From: Campylobacterota bacterium
GTDB taxonomy: Bacteria > Campylobacterota > Campylobacteria > Campylobacterales > Sulfurimonadaceae
NCBI GenBank assembly: GCA_040752835.1
Contig: JBFMGG010000004.1
Location: 30,932-94,931, forward strand
DNA: 64,000 bases
Direction of reading: 5' to 3'
Part shown: in pieces, positions 8,864-17,823 of the stretch
How the letters are laid out: each line of letters opens with the position of its first letter
Numbering within the stretch: the stretch's first letter is position 1
The notes under the pieces: model-generated
Seen by the model: the letters and a program-made list of their open reading frames with translations, nothing else
Database searches by the model: none
Told to the model about the DNA's origin: nothing
Translations under genes and position numbers: made by a program

Positions 8864-10381
8864 ATGATGACTCAACGGATAATGGTTTCGGTAGCCGCCG
8901 CGGCATTCCTGACAACCGGAGCGACCGCCAACGACGCTTTACTGGAGCGGTTCGAAAAAATGGAAAGAGAGATGGCGGCGCTCAAAGCCGAGCTCAATGC
9001 GCTCAAAAACGAAAACGCCAAACTCTCTTCGCGGCTTTCAACCCCTGATGCCGACGCTCCCAAAACAACGGTCGCCTCATCGTCCAAACTCGATGAAACG
9101 CTCGAAGAGATGCAAGACCAGATCGACGATCTGAACAAAAAAACCAATAACGATAATCTCAAATGGGGGGTCGATTTCCGCACCAGCGTCGATAATCTCC
9201 GCTATGAAATGGCCGACGGAACCACCCGCAAAAACGATGCCCTTTTCAGCAACCGCCTATGGCTGAACATGAGTTACGCCGCCAACGAAAACATCAGCTT
9301 CACCGGTCAGCTCGCCTACAACAAAATTTTCGGCGAACGCTCCATGGCCTCCTCTTCGGCGCCGTTCGAAGGATTTGACTGGGTCAGCAACGAATCGGCC
9401 TATAATGACGAGCTCCGCGTCCGCTCGGCCTATTTCCTCTACACCGACGACGAATTTTTCGGCGCCGATGTCCCCTGGACGTTCAGTATCGGTCGGCGCC
9501 CCTCTACCGAAGGGCACCTGATCAACCTGCGCGACGATGTCGACGCTTCCTCGCCCCTGGCCCATGCGATCAATGTCGAATTTGACGGGATGAGCGCCAA
9601 ATTCGGCACCGAAGAGATCGTCGGGCTCGAGGGATCGTATTTCAAACTGTGCGCCGGACGGGGAATGAGCAATGCCGAACCCCGTTTTGCCGCGGCTCCC
9701 TACAGCGGTGAAGACGCACTTACGAGTAACAACGACATGGTCGGCATCATCGTCGTCCCCTACGACGACAAACAATACAGTACCGGCTTTCAGTATACCT
9801 ACGCGGTCAACCTTATCGACACCACCACGCCCAGCTCTACAACGATGGAAGCGGTAGGGGGGCTCCACACCGCCACTGCGTTTGCAATGGTGAACGGCAT
9901 CGGAGACGGGATCAGCGACTTCCTCGATGATACGACGGTATTCATCAGCGGTGCAATGTCGCGGACCGACCCCGATGCGGGTAAACAGGGGATGCTCGGT
10001 TCGACCGACGCCAAAACCGGTTACAGCTACTGGATCGGTACACAGTTTCCCTCTCTCATCAGCGAGGAGGGACGCTGGGGGATCGAATTCAATCACGGTT
10101 CGAACTACTGGCGTCCCATAACGTACGGTGAAGATACTATGATCGGATCTAAAATCGCCGCACGGGGTGACGCGTACGAAGTCTACTTTACCGAACCCCT
10201 CGTCGACGACATCCTTTCGTTCCAGCTCCGTTACACCTACATCGACTACGACTATACCGGAAGCAACGGTTTCTTCGGAAGTTCAAGCGGAACCCCCACC
10301 GCGATCGGCGACGTTTCCAGCGGCACCAGTGCCGTCGACAAAGCGCAAGACATCCGCGCCTATCTCCGTTACCGTTTTTAA
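8864..10381 (+). CDS. DUF3373 family outer-membrane beta-barrel protein
   Basis: 505 residues. A signal peptide (about residues 1-22, ending GATA) is followed by a coiled coil (LLERFEKMEREMAALKAELNALKNENAKL), a Ser/Asp linker, then alternating beta strands with aromatic residues typical of a porin-like barrel. The last residues, DIRAYLRYRF, end in Phe as for barrel-assembly signals. Sequence features such as FSIGRRPSTEGHLINLRDD fit the DUF3373 family, found mainly in Campylobacterota and thought to be outer-membrane porins. The coiled coil suggests trimerisation. Good AAGGAG site; ATG at 8864 or 8867. It appears to be transcribed alone and ends at a hairpin shared with convergent bcp. Confidence 0.85.
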   Translation: MMTQRIMVSVAAAAFLTTGATANDALLERFEKMEREMAALKAELNALKNENAKLSSRLSTPDADAPKTTVASSSKLDETLEEMQDQIDDLNKKTNNDNLKWGVDFRTSVDNLRYEMADGTTRKNDALFSNRLWLNMSYAANENISFTGQLAYNKIFGERSMASSSAPFEGFDWVSNESAYNDELRVRSAYFLYTDDEFFGADVPWTFSIGRRPSTEGHLINLRDDVDASSPLAHAINVEFDGMSAKFGTEEIVGLEGSYFKLCAGRGMSNAEPRFAAAPYSGEDALTSNNDMVGIIVVPYDDKQYSTGFQYTYAVNLIDTTTPSSTTMEAVGGLHTATAFAMVNGIGDGISDFLDDTTVFISGAMSRTDPDAGKQGMLGSTDAKTGYSYWIGTQFPSLISEEGRWGIEFNHGSNYWRPITYGEDTMIGSKIAARGDAYEVYFTEPLVDDILSFQLRYTYIDYDYTGSNGFFGSSSGTPTAIGDVSSGTSAVDKAQDIRAYLRYRF

Positions 10382-10398
10382 GAGAAGATTTTTATATA

Positions 10399-10431
10399 CC
10401 GCCGGGATTTGATTCCGGCGGCCGCACTTTT
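10399..10431. terminator. Bidirectional terminator between DUF3373 gene and bcp
   Basis: Perfect 7-bp stem CCGCCGG (10399-10405) with CCGGCGG (10415-10421) and a 9-nt loop, followed by a T run at 10428-10431 on the plus strand and preceded by a run of T/A on the other side. It lies between the convergent stop codons. Confidence 0.7.
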
Positions 10432-10434
10432 CCA

Positions 10435-10905
10435 TCACCCGTTTTGCAGCGTGGCCAGTTCCTCTTTGACTTTGGCAACATGATCTTTCACTTTCACGTT
10501 TGTCCATACCGCACGTACCGTCCCTTTAGGATCGATGATGTACGTCGAACGGACGATTCCCATATATTCTTTCCCGTAATTCTTTTTCAGCGCCCACACA
10601 CCGTAATCTTGCATCATCTGCGTCGTCGGATCACTGAGCAGCGTGATGCCGAGGTTTTGTTTGGCAATGAAATTGCGGTGGGATTTGGTGCTGTCGGCAC
10701 TTACCCCTAGAATGATCGCCCCGAGGTCGTCGTATTCGTCCATCGCGGCACTGAATTCACACGCTTCGGTCGTACATCCGGGCGTCGAATCTTTGGGATA
10801 AAAGTAAAGCACAATCCATTTACCCCGCAGATCGCGTGAACATATCTCTACATCATCCTGGTTACTCAAACAAAAATCGGGAGCCGCAGTTCCTACTTCC
10901 AACAT
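10435..10905 (-). CDS. bcp: Thiol peroxidase of the Bcp/PrxQ type
   Basis: Thioredoxin-dependent peroxiredoxin that reduces H2O2 and organic hydroperoxides. 156 residues; peroxidatic Cys44 in PKDSTPGCTTEAC and resolving Cys49, the five-residue spacing of atypical 2-Cys PrxQ enzymes. The extended FYPKDSTPGCT motif is intact. It starts 12 bp after the upstream aldehyde dehydrogenase gene ends, so the two are probably co-transcribed. Electrons would come from the TrxA/TrxB pair encoded at 20-21.5 kb. Confidence 0.95.
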   Translation of the reverse strand: MLEVGTAAPDFCLSNQDDVEICSRDLRGKWIVLYFYPKDSTPGCTTEACEFSAAMDEYDDLGAIILGVSADSTKSHRNFIAKQNLGITLLSDPTTQMMQDYGVWALKKNYGKEYMGIVRSTYIIDPKGTVRAVWTNVKVKDHVAKVKEELATLQNG

Positions 10906-10917
10906 GTAATTTCCTTC

Positions 10918-12333
10918 TTATAAAATAACAATCGATTTGATTTCGGTAAACTCTTCGATCGCAAAACGGGGGCCTTCACGCCCAACGCCGCTGAGTTTCA
11001 CCCCGCCGTAGGGCTGTATGTCGAAACGCAGCGTCGGCATATCGTTGATGACGACTCCCCCCGCCTCGCACTCGTCGATCATTTTCTTGACGTGGGAAAG
11101 GTTGTTGGTGAAGACCGAAAACTGCAATCCGTAGGGGGAATTGTTCATCCGCATCACCGCATCGTCGATCCCTTCGACTTTCACCAGACTGACGATCGGG
11201 GCGAATACCTCCTCGCACACGATCTTCATCGATTCGGTCACATCGGCCATGACGCAGGGGTAAAAAATCCGCCCTTCCCGCCGCGGCGGCGTCAATGCCC
11301 GAGCCCCTTCGGCAATCGCGCTTTCTACCCAATTCATCGCTCTCATTGCCGCTTCGTCATTGATCAGCGGCCCCAGAAACGTCCCTTCGTCATAGGGGGA
11401 ACCGACAACAAGCGCGGCGGTAGCCTCGGCCATCTTCGCGGCAAATGCGTCGTATACCGATGCATCGACGTAAATGCGCTGCAGCGAGATGCAGACCTGC
11501 CCGGAATTGACGAAAGCGCCGATGGCGCAACGTTGCGCGGCATATTCGAGGTCGGCGTCCGCATCGATGTAAGTTGCGGCGTTCCCTCCCAGTTCCAGAC
11601 TCACTTTTTTGATTCCGGCATTTTTGGTGATGATGTTCCCAACCCCGACCGATCCGGTAAAGCTGACGACGCGCGGAATGTCGCTGGAGACGAGCGTGCC
11701 GCCCACTTCGGCATCGCCGTAAACGACGCTAAGGGCATCGGGAACGGCGTAAGGGCTTTCAATGAAAAGCTCGGCCAGCTTGTAGGCGCACAACGGCGCC
11801 TCTGGGGTCGGCTTCAAGACGACCGCATTACCCGACACCAATGCCGGGGCAAGCTTGTGCGCGACGAGGTTAAGGGGGAAATTGAACGGGGTGATCGCCA
11901 CGATGACCCCCGCACTTTCGCGTCGCCAGTACGCGTGGGCGCTTCTTCCGCTCTCCATCGCGTCGGTATTGATCGTCTCACCGTGCATGGTCCGCATCGT
12001 TTCGGCCGACAAGGTGATCGTTTCGATGCATCGGTCGACTTCAATCCGGGCATACGTTATCGGCTTGCCGACTTCGTCGCACAACACCCGCGCAAACTCT
12101 TCACGGCGCTCGCGAAGTCTCGCCGCGACGTCGTTGAGCCACGCGCACCGGCGATGCAACGGAGTTTTTCTGGCCGTTTTGGCCGCTTTTTCGGCAATCG
12201 TGAGGGCCCGCAGAGCATCCTCGGCACCGCATACCCCCCATCGGGAGACGACCTTTCCGTCATACGGACTTTTCCGTTCGGCGTATCGGGCCGGTTGGGT
12301 CCGCGTCGATCCCATCCATACATGTGCATCCAT
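10918..12333 (-). CDS. NAD(P)-dependent aldehyde dehydrogenase
   Basis: 471-residue aldehyde dehydrogenase superfamily enzyme. Catalytic Cys281 lies in NSGQVCISLQR, the general base Glu247 in SLELGGN, and oxyanion Asn151 in TPFNFPLN; FTGSVGVGN forms the nucleotide loop. The pattern is closest to the lactaldehyde/glyceraldehyde-3-phosphate (non-phosphorylating)/phosphonoacetaldehyde branch, but the substrate cannot be read from the sequence. AGGA sits before the ATG. It lies directly upstream of bcp, a pairing consistent with handling oxidised or toxic aldehydes (inference). Confidence 0.88.
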   Translation of the reverse strand: MDAHVWMGSTRTQPARYAERKSPYDGKVVSRWGVCGAEDALRALTIAEKAAKTARKTPLHRRCAWLNDVAARLRERREEFARVLCDEVGKPITYARIEVDRCIETITLSAETMRTMHGETINTDAMESGRSAHAYWRRESAGVIVAITPFNFPLNLVAHKLAPALVSGNAVVLKPTPEAPLCAYKLAELFIESPYAVPDALSVVYGDAEVGGTLVSSDIPRVVSFTGSVGVGNIITKNAGIKKVSLELGGNAATYIDADADLEYAAQRCAIGAFVNSGQVCISLQRIYVDASVYDAFAAKMAEATAALVVGSPYDEGTFLGPLINDEAAMRAMNWVESAIAEGARALTPPRREGRIFYPCVMADVTESMKIVCEEVFAPIVSLVKVEGIDDAVMRMNNSPYGLQFSVFTNNLSHVKKMIDECEAGGVVINDMPTLRFDIQPYGGVKLSGVGREGPRFAIEEFTEIKSIVIL

Positions 12334-12477
12334 AGCGCATTCCTGTTGTCGAAATTGATTCTGATGAATGTTTCAATTATACAAACCCCCACCTAAAATG
12401 AGGGAGAAGAAACCGTTTTAAGGAATCTCTTGATGAAAACCTCTTAGAATGTGTCCCAAAAATACGCAGGGGATTTT

Positions 12478-12927
12478 ATGCTGGAACTCAAGATTACTGA
12501 CGGTGTTTTAGGGGTACGCCCGCCGGTGACCAAACCGCATCCGGGCTTTTATTTCCAGGTTGGGGAAGAACGGTTTCGTAAACTGGTCGACGACCACTAC
12601 GAGATGATACGCAACAGCGACATTTCGTTTTTGTTCCCGATTCATGACGAAGAGGATTTCGCCGCAGCCAAAAAACACGCCGCCGACTTTTTGATCCAGA
12701 TCTGCGGCGGTCCCGATTATTTTGCCCAGACGCGGGGGGAACCGCGGATGGTGGGCCGTCACGCACCGTTTAGAATCGACGAGGCCGCACGCCGCCGATG
12801 GCTCGAATTTTACGCGAAGCTCCTCCCCGAACTCGAAAACGAGGGGGTCAGCCCCGAATACATCGAGTCGTTCTGGAATTACCTCGATGTCTTCTCGATC
12901 TGGATGATTAACACTCCGAACCATTGA
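12478..12927 (+). CDS. Truncated haemoglobin, group II-like
   Basis: 2-on-2 haem globin of 149 residues, probably binding O2 or NO in the cytoplasm. After an N-terminal extension of about 30 residues come FRKLVDDHYEMI (B helix with Tyr), LFPIHDEEDF, FLIQICGGPDYFAQTRGEP and the proximal-His segment VGRHAPFRI, which is the group II/trHbO pattern rather than the group III Ctb type of Campylobacter. I chose the ATG at 12478, preceded by AGGGGA; a GTG nine codons earlier has no ribosome site. It is followed by a strong hairpin at 12938-12954. Confidence 0.85.
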   Translation: MLELKITDGVLGVRPPVTKPHPGFYFQVGEERFRKLVDDHYEMIRNSDISFLFPIHDEEDFAAAKKHAADFLIQICGGPDYFAQTRGEPRMVGRHAPFRIDEAARRRWLEFYAKLLPELENEGVSPEYIESFWNYLDVFSIWMINTPNH

Positions 12928-12937
12928 GAAGCCGAAA

Positions 12938-12964
12938 GCGGGGGTTTTCCCCGCACTCTTTCTT
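12938..12964 (+). terminator. Rho-independent terminator after globin gene
   Basis: GCGGGG (12938-12943) pairs with CCCCGC (12949-12954) around a short T-rich loop and is followed by a CT-rich run with TTTCTT. Confidence 0.7.
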
Positions 12965-13058
12965 ATCGTCCGCCGCATCCCGTTCTTTTCTTCTTAATAA
13001 ACCTTAAACCCCATCTTGGTTAAAATCTTCCAATTTTTTTCTACCGGAGACCTTTCTC

Positions 13059-13979
13059 ATGAACGAAGCCAAATACATTTGGATGAACGGCAAAATGCTC
13101 CCCTGGAGCGAGGCAAAAATTCACGTCCTCTCGCATACCCTCCACTACGGTAACGGAGCCATCGAGGGTACCAAAGCGTACAAAACGCCCAAGGGATACG
13201 CGATCTTTCGCCTGAACGACCATACCAAACGCCTGATTGAATCGGCGAAAATGACCCTCATCAACGTCCCGTACACCATCGAAGAGCTCAATGCGGCCCA
13301 GATCGAACTTCTCAAGGCCAACGGCTTTACGGGGGAAAACGTCTACCTCCGCCCGATCGTCTACCTCGGATACGGCGTCATGGGCGTTTATCACAAAGAA
13401 GCCCCCGTCGAAGTAGCGGTTGCGGCGTGGGAATGGGGCGCATACCTCGGTGAAGAAGGGATGAAACGGGGTATCCGCCTGAAAATCTCTTCGTTCAGCC
13501 GCCCGAACAACAAATCGAACATGGGAAAAGCCAAAGCGGTCGGAAACTACCTCAACAGCCAGATGGCCAAATTCGAAGCGGTCGAAGCGGGCTACGACGA
13601 AGCGCTCCTGCTGGATGATGAAGGGTACGTTGCCGAAGCGAGCGGTGCGGCGTTCTTTATGATTAAAGACAGCGAGATCATCACTCCGCCCAACGACAAC
13701 TCGCTCGCTTCGATCACCCAGAAAACGGTCATCGAACTGGCCGAATACCTCGGGTACAAAGTGACCCGCCGCCGCATCAGCCGCGAAGAGATCTACACCG
13801 CCGACGAAGCGTTCCTCACCGGGACCGCGGCGGAGCTCACCCCGGTGCGCGAAGTCGACGCACGGGTACTCGGCGCCGGCGGACGCGGACCCATTACCGA
13901 AAAACTTCAGAGCGGTTATTTCGACATCGTCTGCGGACGCAATGCCGATTTCGACCATTATTTGACGTACATTGACTAA
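13059..13979 (+). CDS. ilvE: Branched-chain amino acid aminotransferase
   Basis: PLP enzyme of fold type IV that interconverts leucine, isoleucine and valine with their 2-oxo acids using glutamate. 306 residues, normal size. The Schiff-base Lys is Lys159 in GKAKAVGNY; other family motifs are HTLHYGNGAIEGTKAY near the N-terminus, EALLLDDEGYVAEASGAAFF and FLTGTAAELTPVREVD in the C-terminal domain. A weak T-rich promoter lies just upstream and the preceding globin gene has its own terminator, so it is probably transcribed separately. Confidence 0.97.
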   Translation: MNEAKYIWMNGKMLPWSEAKIHVLSHTLHYGNGAIEGTKAYKTPKGYAIFRLNDHTKRLIESAKMTLINVPYTIEELNAAQIELLKANGFTGENVYLRPIVYLGYGVMGVYHKEAPVEVAVAAWEWGAYLGEEGMKRGIRLKISSFSRPNNKSNMGKAKAVGNYLNSQMAKFEAVEAGYDEALLLDDEGYVAEASGAAFFMIKDSEIITPPNDNSLASITQKTVIELAEYLGYKVTRRRISREEIYTADEAFLTGTAAELTPVREVDARVLGAGGRGPITEKLQSGYFDIVCGRNADFDHYLTYID

Positions 13980-14028
13980 ATTTGGGTATAACTGCACCCA
14001 TCCATTACAGATCAGAAGAGGACACTAG

Positions 14029-15063
14029 ATGGCCAGCGACATGAACGACTACTTCAACAAGAAGAAAAACGAAAGCCAGCGGGGCGGAGGGTTTCAGACC
14101 CCAAAATCGCCGAAAATCGATTTCAATATGAACAGCCAGAAGGCGGGAATGCTCTGGCTGATCGGAGGATTCGTGCTGCTGCTGATCCTGGCCAAACCTT
14201 TCGTCATCATCAACGAAGGGGAGCGCGGCATCCTCTCGACCAACGGAAAATACGAAGCCCAGGCCCTTCTTCCGGGTCTGCACTTCATCATCCCCCTGAT
14301 CCAGCAGGTCTACGTCGTCGACACCAAAGTCCGCATCATCAATTACGCGGATAAAATCGACCGTGCCTCGACCACCGGAGACGGGATTCTGGTCAAACCG
14401 GCCATTACCGTTCTGGACAAACGGGGGCTTCCCGTTTCAATCGAGCTGACGGTCCAGTACCGGCTCAATGCGCAGCTGGCCGCCCAGACGGTTTCGAACT
14501 GGGGCTTTAGCTGGGAAGACAAAATCATCGATCCGGTCGCCCGCGACATCGTCCGCAACGTGGTAGGGCAGTATGAAGCCGAAAACCTTCCCATCATGCG
14601 CAACACGATTGCGCAGAAGATCGAAAGCGGCATCCGCAGCAACGTCGGCCGCCAGAAAAACGGTCCCGCCGAGCTCGAATCGGTACAGCTGCGCGAAATC
14701 GTCCTTCCCCAAAAAGTCAAAGACCAGATCGAACGTGTCCAGGTCGCCAAACAGGAAGTCGAGCGGGCACAGCAGGAAGTCGAAAGAGCCAAACAAGAGG
14801 CGTTCAAAAAAGAGACTGAGGCACAGGGGGTCGCCAACGCCCTCACCATCGAAGCCCAGGCCCAGGCAAAAGCCAATCAGCTGATTGCCAATTCGATCAC
14901 TCCGGGACTTCTCAAACTCGAGCAGATCAAGGTACAGGGAAAATTCAACGAGGCGCTCAAAGAGAACAAGGACGCGAAAATTTTTCTCACCCCCGGCGGC
15001 TCTACGCCCAACATCTGGGTTGACATGAAAAGCGACCATACCCAGAAGGTCTCTTCGAAATAA
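14029..15063 (+). CDS. SPFH/prohibitin-family membrane protein
   Basis: 344 residues. A charged, Gly-rich N-terminal tail precedes one membrane helix (residues about 39-58, MLWLIGGFVLLLILAKPFVII), then the SPFH domain beginning INEGERGILSTNGKYEAQALLPGLHF and a long Glu/Gln/Lys coiled coil (QVAKQEVERAQQEVERAKQEA). This is the prohibitin/HflK-HflC architecture: oligomers in the inner membrane that organise lipid domains or control FtsH. It stands alone without an HflK/HflC partner, so prohibitin-like is the safer call. A TATAAC box sits at 13987-13992, and AGAGGA precedes the ATG. Confidence 0.88.
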   Translation: MASDMNDYFNKKKNESQRGGGFQTPKSPKIDFNMNSQKAGMLWLIGGFVLLLILAKPFVIINEGERGILSTNGKYEAQALLPGLHFIIPLIQQVYVVDTKVRIINYADKIDRASTTGDGILVKPAITVLDKRGLPVSIELTVQYRLNAQLAAQTVSNWGFSWEDKIIDPVARDIVRNVVGQYEAENLPIMRNTIAQKIESGIRSNVGRQKNGPAELESVQLREIVLPQKVKDQIERVQVAKQEVERAQQEVERAKQEAFKKETEAQGVANALTIEAQAQAKANQLIANSITPGLLKLEQIKVQGKFNEALKENKDAKIFLTPGGSTPNIWVDMKSDHTQKVSSK

Positions 15064-15142
15064 CCGATCCCATCTCCCCTCTTCGGAGGGTTTGGCAGGG
15101 GTTCAGCCGTGGACTCTTCCCAAATACGAAAAAGGTTTCCGC

Positions 15143-15817
15143 ATGAATCTCGATCATATCGACTGGCAAAAGTCCCCCCTCCTTCCCGTTATCGTCCAGG
15201 ACTCGACGACCCTCGAAGTACTTATGATGGCTTACATGGACCGCGAAGCGCTCGAACTTTCCCTCTCGACGAGAACCGCCCACTACTACTCCCGCTCCAA
15301 ACAGCGCCTGTGGAAAAAAGGGGAAAGCAGCGGCCATCTGCAGCACATCGAGCGTTTTTTGCTCGATTGCGACAATGACACCCTGCTCATCCAGGTGCGT
15401 CAGGAAGGGGTCGCCTGCCATACGGGGCGTAAATCGTGTTTCTTTACCGACATCGAAACGGGCAGCGTCATCTCCGAACCCCAGATTGACACCGCCGCAG
15501 CCTACGGAATCATCGACGAGCTCTACCACACGATTCTCAGCCGCAAAAATGCCGATCCATCAACCTCGTGGACGGCGAAGCTCCTCTCGAAAGGGGACAA
15601 CGCGATCCTCAAAAAAGTGGTCGAGGAAGCGGGAGAATTCTCTTTTGCGATCAAAGACGGAAATGAGAGTGAAATTATTTACGAATGTGCCGATTTGGTC
15701 TATCACGTCCTGGTCGCGCTCGGACATAAAAATATCTCTCCCGACCGTATCAAACAAGAACTCGCACGCCGATTCGGGACAAGCGGGATCGCGGAGAAAA
15801 ACTCAAGGCCTTCATGA
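15143..15817 (+). CDS. hisI: Bifunctional phosphoribosyl-AMP cyclohydrolase / phosphoribosyl-ATP pyrophosphatase
   Basis: HisIE fusion catalysing the second and third steps of histidine synthesis. From the ATG at 15143 it has 224 residues. HisI domain about 1-115: MAYMDREALELSLSTRTAHYYSRSKQRLWKKGE, metal-binding Asp/Cys in LDCDNDT, and EGVACHTGRKSCFF. HisE domain about 120-215: ILSRKNADPSTSWTAKLL and VVEEAGEFSFAIKD with its metal-binding acidic residues. AAAGG precedes the ATG. The DUF2393 gene overlaps its 3' end by 4 bp. No other his genes are in the window. Confidence 0.96.
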   Translation: MNLDHIDWQKSPLLPVIVQDSTTLEVLMMAYMDREALELSLSTRTAHYYSRSKQRLWKKGESSGHLQHIERFLLDCDNDTLLIQVRQEGVACHTGRKSCFFTDIETGSVISEPQIDTAAAYGIIDELYHTILSRKNADPSTSWTAKLLSKGDNAILKKVVEEAGEFSFAIKDGNESEIIYECADLVYHVLVALGHKNISPDRIKQELARRFGTSGIAEKNSRPS

Positions 15818-16329
15818 AAACGTACATTCTCGATTTCATCGACCATCTTCTCGTTTACGACTATCTCCTCTTCGGAGCGGTCATACTCCTTTTCATCCTG
15901 ATCCTCGGACTCGCCGTCTTTTTGCGCCATCACCTCGGGCTTGCCGTTTTTCTGGTGCTGGTGGCATTCGGGGTACTGACGGTCGGGAGCGCCGTGGGAT
16001 ACACGATGATGCACCGGTATCTCTTCAGTAACACCCTCGTCCTCTCGCAGGTCAAAGCACTCGAATTCACCGAAGCGCTGCTGGTCAAAGGGGAGATCCG
16101 CAACACCTCAAAACGGACGTTCGGCGAATGTACCGTAAGCGTCGGGGTACACAAAGTGAGCGGTAACCCTTATCTGGACCGGATCTATCCCAATATCCCT
16201 TTTCAAAAAGCCTCCCTGAAAGTGGAAGAGACGATCAAGCCCAATCAATCAGCCCCCTTTAAACTCTTTGTCGAACCTTTCCGATATACCAAAGAATACA
16301 ATATCACGGCAAAGGCGGATTGCAAATGA
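15814..16329 (+). CDS. DUF2393 family membrane protein, first copy
   Basis: 171 residues; two N-terminal membrane helices (DYLLFGAVILLFILILGLAVFL and LGLAVFLVLVAFGVLTVGSAVGYTMM) and a C-terminal extracytoplasmic beta domain (ALLVKGEIRNTSKRTFGECTVSVGV). DUF2393 proteins are essentially confined to Campylobacterota and have no known function. The start overlaps hisIE by 4 bp and the next DUF2393 gene overlaps its stop by 4 bp, so all three are translationally coupled. Confidence 0.85.
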   Translation: MKTYILDFIDHLLVYDYLLFGAVILLFILILGLAVFLRHHLGLAVFLVLVAFGVLTVGSAVGYTMMHRYLFSNTLVLSQVKALEFTEALLVKGEIRNTSKRTFGECTVSVGVHKVSGNPYLDRIYPNIPFQKASLKVEETIKPNQSAPFKLFVEPFRYTKEYNITAKADCK

Positions 16330-16856
16330 GTCCCTTAACGAGCTGGCATTATCTACTAATCGTTATTTGCGGTGTGCTGTTTCTCGCGGGAACGGTGCTG
16401 GCATTGCGAAGCCGGTCAAAATTTTCCGTTTTTCTGACCGTCGTATTGGTCATCGGCTTCTTTGTGGCGATGCTTTGGCCCCTGATCAACGAAAGCGTTT
16501 ACAAGGTACAGATTTCGAATCTGAGCGACGAGCGCTTTTACCAGTCCGAACAGATCCTTATCAAAGGGACGGTGCGCAACGTCGGAAACCATCCCGTCGG
16601 GCAGGTGAGCGCCGTCTTAAAGCTCTCAAACATCAAAGGCGGCACTCACGCCAAAGCCTCGCAGTTCAGCGAACCGAGCGCGTTCGAGCAGCTCTTTCAG
16701 GACGACGATCCCGAATTCAAACGCCAGAACGTCTTCTCGCGGCACGTCATTGCCGAGAGCCTCAACCCCGGTGCCTCCAAAACCTTCAGGCTCCTCGTCG
16801 ATTATCCGAGCCATTTCGACAAAGCGTCGTTCGAAGTCGAAGCGCAGGTCGATTAG
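16326..16856 (+). CDS. DUF2393 family membrane protein, second copy
   Basis: 176 residues from the ATG at 16326, which forms ATGA with the preceding stop. Same plan as its neighbour: two membrane helices (HYLLIVICGVLFLAGTVLAL and FSVFLTVVLVIGFFVAMLWPLI), then a beta-rich domain with the shared core ILIKGTVRNVGNHPVGQVSAVLKL. The two genes are diverged tandem duplicates. Function unknown; the outer domain looks like an immunoglobulin-like or FxLYD-like fold (inference). The stop overlaps the convergent radical SAM gene by 4 bp. Confidence 0.85.
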   Translation: MSPLTSWHYLLIVICGVLFLAGTVLALRSRSKFSVFLTVVLVIGFFVAMLWPLINESVYKVQISNLSDERFYQSEQILIKGTVRNVGNHPVGQVSAVLKLSNIKGGTHAKASQFSEPSAFEQLFQDDDPEFKRQNVFSRHVIAESLNPGASKTFRLLVDYPSHFDKASFEVEAQVD

Positions 16857-17815
16857 TATTTGAGCCCCCACGTTCGGAGTGCCGCATTCACGTTTTTGAG
16901 CTGGTCGTTTTTGTCCCGGCACCACATCGGGGCGACGAGGGTATCGTCATCGATCCCCGCACTGATCCGCTGGACGCTCACCTGTGCGGGTTTAAGCCGC
17001 AGCGCTTCGGAAAGCACTTCAAGATACAGCTCCTGCGAAATCGGCTCGAATTCCCCACGGGCATACTCGTTGGCCAAAGCGGTCCTCTTTACCACGTAGA
17101 GAGGATGGTATTTCACCGAATCGATCCCCAACGCATACGCTTCTTTGGCCGTTTCGAGCATCATCTCCTTCGTCTCCCCGGGCAGGCCGAAAATGAGATG
17201 CCCGCACACGTTGAGACCGTAGCTTTTGGCTTTTGTGATCGCTTCTTTGACATTGGCGCTGTCATGGCCCCGGTTAATCCGCTGCAGTGTCGCGTCGTAA
17301 ATCGACTGGATTCCGAATTCGACCCAGATTTCGGTCCGTTTTGAAAGTTCGGCGAGATAGCGCATCGTTTCGTCGGTAATGCTGTCCGACCTTGTACCGA
17401 TGCTCAACCCCACGACGTTCTCAAACGAAAGGGCCTTTTCGTAAAGCGCTCTAAGGGTTTCCAGAGGAGCGTAGGTATTCGTAAAACTCTGAAAATAGAC
17501 GAGAAATTTTTCGGCACCGTTTTCTTCGCGGAGTTTTTTGGACAGGGTTTCGAACTGCCACTCCAGCTGACGAAGCTGCTGTTCCAAAAAAGGGTTTTCG
17601 GCGGAAGAGAGATTGAGAAAAAAGCCTTTCAGCGGGCGGGCGCGGTCAAGACTCGGACTGAACGAATCGTTCTCGCAGAAAGTACACCCCCCCTTGGCGA
17701 CGGTTCCGTCGATGTTCGGACAGGTGAACCCCGAAATGGAAACGGGTACCTTGGAGACTTTGAAGCCGAATCGGCGGTGCAGATATTGCCCGAACGTAAA
17801 AATCTGCTCCCGCAT
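16853..17815 (-). CDS. TIGR01212 family radical SAM protein (YhcC-like)
   Basis: 320 residues. The radical SAM cluster motif is CPNIDGTVAKGGCTFC, with the long spacing between the first Cys and the later pair that is typical of the TIGR01212/YhcC group (also in Elp3-related enzymes). Other family segments are YFQSFTNTYAP, GLSIGTRSDSI, WVEFGIQSIYDATLQRINRGH and HLIFGLPGETKEMM. The function of this conserved family is not established. It starts just downstream of purF (8 bp gap) on the same strand and is probably co-transcribed. Confidence 0.9.
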   Translation of the reverse strand: MREQIFTFGQYLHRRFGFKVSKVPVSISGFTCPNIDGTVAKGGCTFCENDSFSPSLDRARPLKGFFLNLSSAENPFLEQQLRQLEWQFETLSKKLREENGAEKFLVYFQSFTNTYAPLETLRALYEKALSFENVVGLSIGTRSDSITDETMRYLAELSKRTEIWVEFGIQSIYDATLQRINRGHDSANVKEAITKAKSYGLNVCGHLIFGLPGETKEMMLETAKEAYALGIDSVKYHPLYVVKRTALANEYARGEFEPISQELYLEVLSEALRLKPAQVSVQRISAGIDDDTLVAPMWCRDKNDQLKNVNAALRTWGLKY

Positions 17816-17823
17816 CGGGCCTC

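Noticed and set aside
12392..12477. GTG start for the globin gene at 12451
   Set aside because: No ribosome-binding site precedes it; AGGGGA lies at the correct distance from the ATG at 12478.
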